From NCBI GenBank assembly GCA_031292525.1, contig JARLGY010000010.1:26806-90805 (forward strand): a stretch of 64,000 nt of DNA. The letters are read 5' to 3'. The notes beneath the pieces are model-generated. The model had not been told where the DNA came from. It worked only from the letters and a program-made list of their open reading frames with translations, and made no database searches. Positions 18,742 to 26,833 of the stretch are shown here, piece by piece (the first letter of the stretch is position 1; each line of letters begins with the position of its first letter). The position numbers and the translations under genes are program-made. Source of the DNA: Flavipsychrobacter sp. (lineage in GTDB: Bacteria > Bacteroidota > Bacteroidia > Chitinophagales > Chitinophagaceae).

Positions 18742-19095
18742 ATGTCCAAACATAATGAAACTGGCATAAAAGGCGAACAAATTGCCGGAATCTTTTTGCT
18801 AAATAAGGGATATTTAACTTTAGATACCAATTGGAGGCATGGCAAGTGGGAAATTGATCTCGTTACGCGCCATAACGATACCATTGTGTTTGTGGAAGTA
18901 AAAACACGCAGCAGCTACAAGTTTGGCTATCCTGAAGAATTTGTAACACCTAAAAAACAGCAATTTTTAAAACAAGCTGCTGAAGCTTACCTGTTTAAAA
19001 ATCCATGCGATACTGCCCGTTTTGATGTGGTGAGTATATTGCTGGTAAATGGCATAGCCAAAGAGATACTGCATTTTGAAAACGCTTTTTATTAA
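18742..19095 (+). CDS. YraN family protein (UPF0102)
   Basis: The 117-residue product starts MSKHNETGIKGEQIAG and has the restriction-endonuclease-like core GKWEIDLVTR ... VFVEVKTRSS, giving the D-(E)xK-type triad. This is the normal YraN length. YraN proteins are conserved but poorly defined; a link to nucleic-acid processing has been inferred from the fold. The start at 18742 was chosen because an upstream in-frame extension of 53 residues is proline-rich and lies inside the opposite isomerase gene. The promoter must lie inside or very close to the isomerase coding region. Confidence 0.9.
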   Translation: MSKHNETGIKGEQIAGIFLLNKGYLTLDTNWRHGKWEIDLVTRHNDTIVFVEVKTRSSYKFGYPEEFVTPKKQQFLKQAAEAYLFKNPCDTARFDVVSILLVNGIAKEILHFENAFY

Positions 19096-19118
19096 AAACC
19101 ACCACAACCCCAATTGAA

Positions 19119-19772
19119 ATGCAAAAGATAAAAAGCAGATCAGCAAACATTTTACTACGTGCAGTAATAATTATATGCTCCCTCCTGTATGTGCCCACTA
19201 CCCTCGCGCAAACCACCTTTAAAGAAGGAGATATCATTTTCGAGAAAATACCTTGCGGTAACCTATGCGATGCTATTATAGAAACCACCCCTTGCAAGCC
19301 CGGCCGGGCCTTTAACCATTGTGGTATTGTGCACAAAGAGGGCAAGGACGTGTATGTGATAGAAGCTATAGGCAAGGCAGTAAAACAATCGCCCCTTGCG
19401 GCCTTTCTTAAACGTGATACTTCGTCACTCATATATATTGGTCGCCTGAAACCCCAGTACGCAAAGGCTATAAAACCTGCTATAAAAAAGGCACAAGAGT
19501 ATATTGGCACCCCGTACGATGATACCTTCCTCCCAGGCGATTCTGCCCTGTACTGCTCAGAACTAGTTTGGGATAGTTACAAACAAAATGGCACACCGAT
19601 CTTTACCACACAGCCCATGACCTTTAAATCGCCAAAGACAAATGCCACCTACCCCGCATGGACGGACTACTACCAAAGCCTGCACCAACCTATACCTGAA
19701 GGTATAGAGGGTATCAACCCTTGCTTGATTGCTAATAGTGATAAAGTGGAGTTGGTGATAATACGGCGGTAA
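19119..19772 (+). CDS. YiiX/YebB-like permuted NlpC/P60 cysteine peptidase, exported
   Basis: The 217-residue product has a signal peptide ending near residue 31 (VPTTLAQTT). It then shows a GDIIFEKIPCG start, FNHCGIVHK with the probable active-site His, and the later YCSELVWDSYK with the probable nucleophilic Cys. This order of His before Cys is typical of the circularly permuted papain-like YiiX family. Members act on lipid- or peptidoglycan-like amide bonds, and the substrate is not established. The gene follows YraN by 23 bp on the same strand and may share its transcript. Confidence 0.8.
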   Translation: MQKIKSRSANILLRAVIIICSLLYVPTTLAQTTFKEGDIIFEKIPCGNLCDAIIETTPCKPGRAFNHCGIVHKEGKDVYVIEAIGKAVKQSPLAAFLKRDTSSLIYIGRLKPQYAKAIKPAIKKAQEYIGTPYDDTFLPGDSALYCSELVWDSYKQNGTPIFTTQPMTFKSPKTNATYPAWTDYYQSLHQPIPEGIEGINPCLIANSDKVELVIIRR

Positions 19773-19856
19773 AAGTTTCTCATTATATGTTAATCAATAC
19801 GATCAATATCATATAAAGCGAATCAAATTATTGTTTGATTTTCTTAGTTTTGCTTA

Positions 19857-20726
19857 ATGGTCAATAAGGAGGAATTTGAAATTCCGGGATTAAATATTGG
19901 GGATCTGAAACTGAAAGGTTTTAAAGTCCACGAGTTATCCACGTCCGCAAATATTCCTGCATCCCGTGGCCGTCGCGATTTTTATAAAATGGGCCTGGTT
20001 ACCGGCCATATGACCGTGTACCACGGCGATAAAACACTGGAAGTAAATGATACTGTACTGTTTTTTGTCAATCCTAAAGCGCCCCATTCTGTTGTAAGGC
20101 ATGGTACCACAACCGGGTATGCCTGCCTTTTTACCGAAGGTTTTATTACAGGCAGGGAGCGGACCACGATGTTGAAAAACTCCCCGTTATTCCAAGTTGG
20201 CGACCCACCAGTAATCGGGCTTAACAGTGAACAGGCCTCATTTATGGCTGGCATTTTCCAAAAGATGCTAGCAGTGCATAACGGCGACTATCCTTACAAG
20301 GGCGAACTGATCAGGAGCTGTATAGAGCTGGTTATTCATGAAGCATTGAGGATACAACCACCGCAAAATGCAATGCAGTTCAAAAACGCGGCAACCAGGA
20401 TCACCCATTTATTTATGGATATGCTGGAAAGGCAATTTCCTATAGAGCGTACCAGTGACCGCCTCAAACTGCGGGCAGCGCAAGACTTTGCGGTTGGCCT
20501 CTCTGTACATGTAAACTACCTTAACCGGTCGATAAAAGAAGTTACCGGCAAGCCTACATCTGTGCACATTGCAGAGCGTATAATAGCCGAAGCGCAGGCC
20601 CTCTTGCAGCACACCGATTGGAGCGTGGCAGACATTGCCTATGCCCTCGGTTTCGAATATCCCACCTACTTCAACAACTATTTTAAGCGAGTTACGGGTA
20701 CCACCCCAAAATCTTTAAAAAAATAG
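19857..20726 (+). CDS. AraC family transcriptional regulator
   Basis: The 289-residue product has an N-terminal cupin-like sensor region (residues 10-160, with GHMTVYHGDKTLEVND) and a C-terminal AraC double helix-turn-helix (about 190-289). The second helix-turn-helix is marked by DWSVADIAYALGFEYPTYFNNYFKRVTG. AraC regulators of this form bind a small ligand through the cupin and activate nearby genes. A TAnnTTTG-like box, TAGTTTTG, lies at 19845-19852, just 4 bp before the start, so transcription may be nearly leaderless or the box may be fortuitous. The SDR gene 94 bp downstream on the same strand is a natural target. Confidence 0.92.
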   Translation: MVNKEEFEIPGLNIGDLKLKGFKVHELSTSANIPASRGRRDFYKMGLVTGHMTVYHGDKTLEVNDTVLFFVNPKAPHSVVRHGTTTGYACLFTEGFITGRERTTMLKNSPLFQVGDPPVIGLNSEQASFMAGIFQKMLAVHNGDYPYKGELIRSCIELVIHEALRIQPPQNAMQFKNAATRITHLFMDMLERQFPIERTSDRLKLRAAQDFAVGLSVHVNYLNRSIKEVTGKPTSVHIAERIIAEAQALLQHTDWSVADIAYALGFEYPTYFNNYFKRVTGTTPKSLKK

Positions 20727-20820
20727 CAGGTTTGAAAATCATACTAATTGGTTTGATTATTGTTAGCGGTGTGCACTGTTTAGGCGGAGCTTTGCATTAT
20801 AAATTCTAAACAAAAACAGT

Positions 20821-21681
20821 ATGAAAATTTTAGTGACAGGCGCTACAGGAAAGGTAGGCAGCAGGTTGGTTCCACGGATGTTAGCAAAGGGATACGACGT
20901 TAGCATCCTCGTGCGCGATGCGGCCAAAGCATCGACATTAGCCCAATTGGGCGCCCGGGTAGTTGTAGGAGATCTATTTAGCCCGGATACTTTACCAGCC
21001 GCAGTAGAAGGCGTAGATGCAGTGATACACCTGGCTGCACTGTTCAGGACTTTTACTGATAATGAAGGTATTGTAAAAACAAATTATGGAGGCACGGTAG
21101 CGCTTGCAAATGCATCAATAACTGCAGGAGTGAAAAGATTTGTTTTTGTGAGTACGGGTAATGTATATGGGTCGGGCTACCAGCACCCTGCCAGGGAAGA
21201 CGATAAGGTTAACATTAACGACCCCAGGGCTTACTCATCGAGCAAAATTGCAGCGGAGCAGGAACTCCTTTCACTTCATAAAATAAAGGATTTTGATGTG
21301 CGCGTGCTGCGTTTAGGCTTCGTGTATGGCGACAAAGATCCTCATATAGAAGAAATAATACCTCTGCTAAAAAAGATGAAACGTCACTCCGGGTCGAGGA
21401 TGCATATGGTACATCACCTGGATGTTGCCCAGTCTTTAACCTTACTGCTTCATACGGAGGGGCTAAATGGAGAGATATTCAATGTGGCAGATGATGCACC
21501 TATTACTTTGTATGAGCTTGCAGATTCCGTTGGACAAGCAGCTGATGCTTTTGACCCGGCTGAAGGGCCATTGGCTGATCCATTTGAAGGTATTTTGGAT
21601 ATTTCAAAACTTAGGAGCACAACCTGCTTCAGACCACTTGTGCCAAGCTATTATGTGGGGCGTGATCTGGGTATTTTGTAA
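20821..21681 (+). CDS. NAD(P)-dependent oxidoreductase/epimerase-like protein, extended SDR
   Basis: The 286-residue product has the N-terminal Rossmann motif [10 protein letters not shown] and the extended-SDR active-site pattern [11 protein letters not shown] followed by YSSSKIAAE (YxxxK). It resembles NAD-dependent epimerase/dehydratases of the atypical or extended type. Its substrate is unknown, but it may be a sugar or small aldehyde/ketone. It follows the AraC regulator gene, from which its control is inferred. The length is normal for short members of the class. Confidence 0.85.
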   Translation: MKILVTGATGKVGSRLVPRMLAKGYDVSILVRDAAKASTLAQLGARVVVGDLFSPDTLPAAVEGVDAVIHLAALFRTFTDNEGIVKTNYGGTVALANASITAGVKRFVFVSTGNVYGSGYQHPAREDDKVNINDPRAYSSSKIAAEQELLSLHKIKDFDVRVLRLGFVYGDKDPHIEEIIPLLKKMKRHSGSRMHMVHHLDVAQSLTLLLHTEGLNGEIFNVADDAPITLYELADSVGQAADAFDPAEGPLADPFEGILDISKLRSTTCFRPLVPSYYVGRDLGIL

Positions 21682-21896
21682 TTCACACGCCAGTAGAGAT
21701 CGATGCCAGCAACAAAGTTATAACCTGTAAAGCCGTAACCAAGGCATTAAAAACCTGCTTATAAAATGATCATTGCGTGCTATATCCGCAAGTGGAAAGA
21801 TGTTACCGAATTTGGGATTGTATAGTTAAATAAAAATGGTCTCTGATCGCAACCGATTTAAAAGTAAATTAATTTAAAATCTTCATTATAAAGCAA

Positions 21897-21926
21897 TTAT
21901 GACGGTGTGCCTGTACACCGTCATAA
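21897..21926. repeat. Perfect 12-bp inverted repeat (TTATGACGGTGT ... ACACCGTCATAA)
   Basis: Twelve base pairs of perfect stem around a 6-nt loop (GCCTGT) lie between the extended SDR and the Tat-signal SDR genes. No T-run follows. It may be a 3' hairpin of the SDR transcript or an operator for the next gene, whose -7 box is 18 bp downstream. Confidence 0.5.
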
Positions 21927-21943
21927 CAGCTTCTGATCTGGTA

Positions 21944-21951
21944 TAAATTTG
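21944..21951 (+). promoter_or_regulatory. Candidate -7 box for the Tat-signal SDR gene
   Basis: TAAATTTG matches TAnnTTTG exactly, 67 bp before the start codon. A -33 TTG is not obvious. The rest of the 337-bp gap from 21682 shows only the inverted repeat at 21897 and AT-rich sequence. Confidence 0.35.
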
Positions 21952-22018
21952 GTATAGATCCTATGTGAGGGGTAACTCTTTAAAATGGAAAGCATCGAAA
22001 TACAAAAAAATTATCATC

Positions 22019-23044
22019 ATGAATGAAGAGAACAAGGTTAATGAAGAAAATAGGATAAGTCGCAGGCAAATAATTTCCGGGTTGGGAGCAACTATAGCTT
22101 TAGCAGCGGTTGCACCGTTATCCGGTGCAGCTAAAGACCTTAGCACAGACGATTCATACTCCGGCGGTTTGGAAGATCCAACTACCAAGTATCCAAAGCC
22201 GCCATTCCAGGGCCAATCACAACCCTGGCCGGGCCTAGCCAGCAAGATGGACCCACAACCTGACCATGGAGAAAAGAGCTATAAGGGCTCGGGGCGCCTA
22301 AAGGGCCGCAAAGCCCTCATTACCGGTGGAGACTCTGGCATGGGCCGAGCAGCCGCTATAGCCTATGCGAGGGAAGGTGCCGATGTAGTTATTAACTACT
22401 ACCCCACCGAGGAACCTGATGCCCGTGAAGTGATAGAATTAATAAAGGCAGAGGGCCGCAAAGCAATAGCAATACCCGGCGACCTGCGCGATGAAGCTTT
22501 TTGCAGGAAACTGGTAGCAGAGGCTGTTAGTGGCCTTGGAGGGCTGGACATAATAGTTAACAATGCCGGCCGCCAGCAAACTCATGCTTCCATCCTTGAC
22601 ATCTCGACCGAGCAATTTGACTGGACCATGAAAACCAATATCTATGCCCCTTTCTGGATCATTAAAGCAGCCTTGCCGCACCTGAAACCCGGATCGGCTA
22701 TTATAGGCACCACATCGGAACAGGCATACGATCCATCGCCAGACCTATACGACTATGCTCAAACCAAGGCTGCGACTATGAACTACGTAAAGTCGCTGGC
22801 AAAGCAACTAGGCCCTAAAGGCATCCGTGTAAATGGTGTGGCCCCCGGCCCCATATGGACACCACTGCAGGTAAGCGGCGGCGCCACCCAGGAAAAACTT
22901 AAAAACTTTGGTGGTCAAACCCCAATGGGCCGACCAGGCCAACCGGCGGAGTTAGCATCAATATACGTTCAATTGGCTGCCGGCGATGCCAGCTTTGCAA
23001 CAGGCCAGGTATATGGTTCTTCGGGCGGATCAGGACAGCCATAA
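22019..23044 (+). CDS. SDR family oxidoreductase, YghA-like, with a twin-arginine signal
   Basis: The 341-residue product starts MNEENKVNEENR and has a twin-arginine motif (SRRQIIS) followed by a hydrophobic stretch (GATIALAAVAP). Then comes a YghA-type SDR region: LEDPTTKYPKPPF, the cofactor motif ITGGDSGMGRA, NNAG, a serine in GTTSEQAY and YDYAQTKAA with the YxxxK pair. YghA-like enzymes reduce aldehydes or quinones with NADPH. The Tat-type leader suggests periplasmic export with the cofactor bound. The start at 22019 is preferred over one 18 codons upstream because it places the Tat motif at a normal distance from the N-terminus. Confidence 0.85.
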   Translation: MNEENKVNEENRISRRQIISGLGATIALAAVAPLSGAAKDLSTDDSYSGGLEDPTTKYPKPPFQGQSQPWPGLASKMDPQPDHGEKSYKGSGRLKGRKALITGGDSGMGRAAAIAYAREGADVVINYYPTEEPDAREVIELIKAEGRKAIAIPGDLRDEAFCRKLVAEAVSGLGGLDIIVNNAGRQQTHASILDISTEQFDWTMKTNIYAPFWIIKAALPHLKPGSAIIGTTSEQAYDPSPDLYDYAQTKAATMNYVKSLAKQLGPKGIRVNGVAPGPIWTPLQVSGGATQEKLKNFGGQTPMGRPGQPAELASIYVQLAAGDASFATGQVYGSSGGSGQP

Positions 23045-23069
23045 CAATTAAAAAAAACACATTAAAAAA

Positions 23070-23100
23070 AGAGGCTTCAAATTATCCATTTGAAGCCTCT
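23070..23100. terminator. Strong bidirectional intrinsic terminator
   Basis: AGAGGCTTCAAAT and ATTTGAAGCCTCT form a perfect 13-bp stem with loop TATCC, preceded by AAAAAA and followed by TTAATATTTTT. It serves the plus-strand SDR and closes the long minus-strand locus that ends with the quinone oxidoreductase gene. Confidence 0.9.
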
Positions 23101-23135
23101 TAATATTTTTCAGTAAAGCTGAGATACAAGTAGCA

Positions 23136-24053
23136 TCATGGTATAAGAACGATCTTGCCATGCGTGTGGCGCTTTTCTATTTCCCGGTAAGCTTCGCGCA
23201 CTTCGGTTAATGGATAAGTTTTAGCAATTGGGATTTCCAGTTGCCCACTCTCCATCAATTGAGCCAGTTCTGCAAGCACTTCTACTGTAGCAGCTTTGCT
23301 GTTGCCATCTGTTTTTACCCCATATTTCTGGGCTGCTTCAAAATCAATGATGGTGTCTATTCTTTCGGGGGGTATCCCAAGTTTTATAGCCATAGCTACA
23401 TATCCTTTACCAAAAGCATCAATGAACGCATCAATTTTTCCACCAGCAGCTTTCTTTATGTCATCCTCCATATTATCGCCATAAGCAACCGGGATAGCCC
23501 CATGTTTACTCAACCATTCGTGATTATCCTTACTGGCTATCCCTATCACCTTCGCGCCAATGTTCTTTGCCAACTGCACTACTATGGAGCCCACACCGCC
23601 TGCAGCGGCTGATACCACCACAGTATCGCCTGCTGCTAACGCTATAGCCTTTACAGCAGCATAAGCAGTAGTGCCTACCACAAACAGGCTACCTGCTTGT
23701 TCCCAAGATACATTAGCAGGCCGTTTAATAAGGTTGGAAGACTCAACCAAAACAAACTCAGCATGACTTGAACGTTCGTTTGAAAAACCTATTACTTCAT
23801 CGCCATCTTTAAAATTGGTAACATCAGCCCCTAGTTGAGTAACAATGCCGGCAAAATCGCTGCCTTCACCACTAGGAAAAGTAGAAGGAAATTGTTTGGC
23901 CATCTTACCTTCCCGGATAGATGCCTCGCCGGGATTTATGCCTGCCGCCTTTACCTTAACGAGCACTTGCTTTTTACCAGGTACAGGTTGTGGTACGTCA
24001 ACAACGTTCAAAACGTCTATTCCTCCGTAGTTATCAAATTTTACAGCTTTCAT
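23136..24053 (-). CDS. Quinone-oxidoreductase-like NADP-dependent alcohol dehydrogenase (MDR family)
   Basis: The 305-residue product is a zinc-independent medium-chain dehydrogenase/reductase: GEGSDFAGIV, VVGTTAYAAV and AAAGGVGSIVVQLAKNIGAKVIG are typical of quinone oxidoreductases of this group. It would use NADPH to reduce quinones or enones. It is the last gene in the minus-strand run, 40 bp after lutC. Whether it belongs to the rhamnose/lactate function or is only co-transcribed is unclear. Confidence 0.88.
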   Translation of the reverse strand: MKAVKFDNYGGIDVLNVVDVPQPVPGKKQVLVKVKAAGINPGEASIREGKMAKQFPSTFPSGEGSDFAGIVTQLGADVTNFKDGDEVIGFSNERSSHAEFVLVESSNLIKRPANVSWEQAGSLFVVGTTAYAAVKAIALAAGDTVVVSAAAGGVGSIVVQLAKNIGAKVIGIASKDNHEWLSKHGAIPVAYGDNMEDDIKKAAGGKIDAFIDAFGKGYVAMAIKLGIPPERIDTIIDFEAAQKYGVKTDGNSKAATVEVLAELAQLMESGQLEIPIAKTYPLTEVREAYREIEKRHTHGKIVLIP

Positions 24054-24093
24054 AATTGGATATGCTTAAAAATCATGCTACCAAAATTAGTAA

Positions 24094-24687
24094 TTAAAGA
24101 AGAGTACCCATAATAAAAATTGTCATAGTGCGCGGACCATGTGCGCCCAATACAAGGGATTGCTCTATATCGGCCGTCTTAGAAGGGCCGGCAATGAATG
24201 TTCCCCAACCATAATTGTCTTTACCTATAAGCTTGTAAGCATCGTGCATTGTTGCCACCAGCATATCTTTATGCAACACTACAGCCAGGTGTTGTGTTAT
24301 AAATGGCAAGGCCCGTTCAAGCACATCAGCTTCGGTTATCCACACCGCACCATTTTCAGCTACGCCCAATTGGGCTTTAATGACAACCAATTCTATATTC
24401 TCGTACTCCTGAGGAGAATTGAAGATGGCAGAAGAACTGTTTATTGCGGCAAGCTCTGGTATGGAGGTAACGACAGGCCGGGCGGTAGCAAACTGTTCTT
24501 CCAGAAGTAATATAATGGACTCGTAGCTATCTGTAAAATGTAAAGTTGCACCAATACCTTCACACACCTTTTTAAATTCGGTAATGGACTCTGTAAAATA
24601 CTTATCAAACTGAGCCACCTCGGGTAGCGAAACAAGCGTTGGCTGGTTCTGCTTTACGGCGCTTAATATTTTGTCTCTGTTACTCAT
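24094..24687 (-). CDS. lutC: Lactate utilisation protein C (LUD domain)
   Basis: The 197-residue product starts MSNRDKILSAVKQNQP and carries a LUD domain, with NGAVWITEADVLERALPFITQHLAVV and the late GWGTFIAGPSKTADIEQSLVLGAHGP. LutC is a small subunit of the LutABC complex, which oxidises L-lactate to pyruvate. The start at 24687 overlaps the end of lutB by 8 bp, so the two are translationally coupled. A 28-codon upstream extension is in frame but lies inside lutB and lacks LutC-like sequence. Confidence 0.93.
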   Translation of the reverse strand: MSNRDKILSAVKQNQPTLVSLPEVAQFDKYFTESITEFKKVCEGIGATLHFTDSYESIILLLEEQFATARPVVTSIPELAAINSSSAIFNSPQEYENIELVVIKAQLGVAENGAVWITEADVLERALPFITQHLAVVLHKDMLVATMHDAYKLIGKDNYGWGTFIAGPSKTADIEQSLVLGAHGPRTMTIFIMGTLL

Positions 24688-26068
24688 GTTGCTCTCTGTT
24701 TTTCCTGTACCATTCATTGAAAGACGCCTTCGGTGCCTGGGGCAATTCGCGATGTTTATACCATGGATCAAATTTATTAGCAGCTATATAAGGTGCATGT
24801 CTTAGTACCCATCGTCCGGCCTTTCCTGCAGCCCTAAATACTCCAGGGTTAGACAGCACAAAGTTCATTCCGCTCATAGCAGCCTTTTTGGCGGGTGTGG
24901 CATAGCCTTCCTGTACTATGATCTGTCGCCATTTATAGAGCTGTTGATGGATATCGATCTTTACCGGGCACACGTTGCTGCAGGAACCACATAATGTGGA
25001 AGCGAAGGGCAGGTCTGCATATTCTTTCATGTCGAGATTAGGAGCCAGGATAGCACCTATGGGCCCTGCTATAGAATTGTGGTAGCTATGGCCGCCACTA
25101 CGCCTATACACAGGACAGGTATTCATACAGGCGCCACAGCGGATACATTTAAGTGAAGCCCTGAAATCTTCACGGCCCAATTGTACACTACGGCCGTTAT
25201 CAACAATAATGATGTGTATCTCTTTGCCTTTCCGCGGTGTTTTGAAATGGCTGGAATACGTGGTGATAGGCTGACCAGTGGCGCTGCGCGTGAGCAAACG
25301 AAGAAAAACAGCGAGATGATCCCTTTGTGGTATCAGCTTTTCAATACCCATTGAAGCAATGTGTATATCTGCCAGATGCGCCCCCATGTCTGCATTACCT
25401 TCATTGGTGCACACTACAAATTCACCTGTTTCTGCAATAGCAAAGTTAACTCCTGTTAAGGCCACCTTTCTTGTGAGGAACACATCTCTCATATTGAGGC
25501 GCGCAGCATATGTCAGCAGCTTGGGGTCAGCATTCCCTTCAGGAGTGCCAAGATGTATATGGAACAATGCTCCGATCTCTTCTTTTTTTCGGTGGATAGC
25601 GGGTAATACGATATGACTGGGTGGCTCTTCCAATAATTGCACTATACGCTCTCCAAGGTCTGTATCTATTGTTTCAATGCCTTGCTCTTTAAGAAATTCA
25701 TTCAAATGCAATTCTTCAGTGAGCATTGACTTGCTCTTCATCATCTTATTGGTTCCTGCCTTGTTAAGGAGGGATAGCACAATATCATTATGTTCTTTTG
25801 CACCAGCAGCCCAGTGGACAACAATACCATTCTCAACTGCTTTTTGCTCAAAAGTGGTAAGGTAATCATGAAGGTTAGACAAGGTGTGGTGCTTTATTGC
25901 TGAAGCAGTTTCGCGCAACGCCTCCCATTCGGGGACACCAAATGCGGCTTTGTCCCGTTTTTGCCGTACCCACCAAAGCGTTTCATCGTGCCAGTTGACA
26001 CGCTCTTCATCTTTATTAAAAATTTCAGAAAGTGCGGCGTGGTCTTGCTTCTTCGCGTTCATACTCAT
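24680..26068 (-). CDS. lutB: Lactate utilisation protein B (iron-sulfur protein)
   Basis: The 462-residue product has a LUD-like N-terminal region and two ferredoxin-type cysteine clusters, CIRCGACMNTCPVYRR and CGSCSNVCPVKI, for two [4Fe-4S] clusters. The C-terminal domain completes the LutB type. It carries electrons during oxidation of L-lactate to pyruvate. It lies between lutA (3-bp gap) and lutC (8-bp overlap) in the order A-B-C. The neighbourhood of the rhamnose genes implies that its lactate comes from rhamnose. Confidence 0.95.
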   Translation of the reverse strand: MSMNAKKQDHAALSEIFNKDEERVNWHDETLWWVRQKRDKAAFGVPEWEALRETASAIKHHTLSNLHDYLTTFEQKAVENGIVVHWAAGAKEHNDIVLSLLNKAGTNKMMKSKSMLTEELHLNEFLKEQGIETIDTDLGERIVQLLEEPPSHIVLPAIHRKKEEIGALFHIHLGTPEGNADPKLLTYAARLNMRDVFLTRKVALTGVNFAIAETGEFVVCTNEGNADMGAHLADIHIASMGIEKLIPQRDHLAVFLRLLTRSATGQPITTYSSHFKTPRKGKEIHIIIVDNGRSVQLGREDFRASLKCIRCGACMNTCPVYRRSGGHSYHNSIAGPIGAILAPNLDMKEYADLPFASTLCGSCSNVCPVKIDIHQQLYKWRQIIVQEGYATPAKKAAMSGMNFVLSNPGVFRAAGKAGRWVLRHAPYIAANKFDPWYKHRELPQAPKASFNEWYRKNREQHE

Positions 26069-26071
26069 CTT

Positions 26072-26806
26072 TTAGCCTGCGTTTAAGATCTCTGCAATAT
26101 GTTTTATCTGAACATTGCTTTTTTGCCTGCGTAAAATACCTTCCAAGTGCATGAGACAGCTCATGTCCACACTTGTAATGTATTCAGTTCCATTCTTTAC
26201 ATGGTCGGCCACACGGTCTATTCCCATCTTTGCACTAACAGCTTCTTCTGCAACACAAAAAGTACCGCCAAATCCGCAGCATTCGTCTGCCCGGTCAAGG
26301 GTTACCAGTTCCAAACCCTTTACCATTGAAAGTAACCTTCCAGGTTTTGAATAAGGGGGCGCTACCAGTTCAGTCATTTGAGATAAATGCAGGCCACGCT
26401 GGCCATGACATGCCTGGTGCATGCTTACCTTGTGAGAAAAACTTGCCGACAGCGATGTTACATGCAGCACGTCCGTTAAGAACTCGGTTAACTCATAGAT
26501 CTTACTACGTATATCTTTGGCTGCTGACTTATTTTTATCATCGTGCAGATGCTCTTTAACATGCAGGGTGCAACTACCTGAAGGGCAAACTATATAATCG
26601 AACGCACTAAAATTATTTATGAATAAGGAATTGCAATCGCCTGTAAGGTGTTCAAAGCCAGAATTAGCCATTGGTTGACCGCAACATGTTTGCTTTATGG
26701 GGTAGCTGACCGTAACCCCCAGTTTTTCTAAAAGTTCAAGCGTAGCTATACCTACCTGGGGATAGAACTGATCTACATAGCATGGAATAAAAAGCGCAAC
26801 ATTCAT
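26072..26806 (-). CDS. lutA: Lactate utilisation protein A (CCG-domain Fe-S protein)
   Basis: The 244-residue product has two CCG domains, seen as TCCGQPMANSG near residue 41 and ECCGFGGTFCV near residue 178. LutA is the [4Fe-4S]-binding subunit of the L-lactate oxidation complex. It begins the lutABC set, 27 bp after the GH31 gene on the same strand. No internal promoter or terminator is seen, so the Lut genes are likely read through from the glycoside hydrolase genes. Confidence 0.95.
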   Translation of the reverse strand: MNVALFIPCYVDQFYPQVGIATLELLEKLGVTVSYPIKQTCCGQPMANSGFEHLTGDCNSLFINNFSAFDYIVCPSGSCTLHVKEHLHDDKNKSAAKDIRSKIYELTEFLTDVLHVTSLSASFSHKVSMHQACHGQRGLHLSQMTELVAPPYSKPGRLLSMVKGLELVTLDRADECCGFGGTFCVAEEAVSAKMGIDRVADHVKNGTEYITSVDMSCLMHLEGILRRQKSNVQIKHIAEILNAG

Positions 26807-26833
26807 TTGTTTTTCTTTATGTAATAGAATAGG

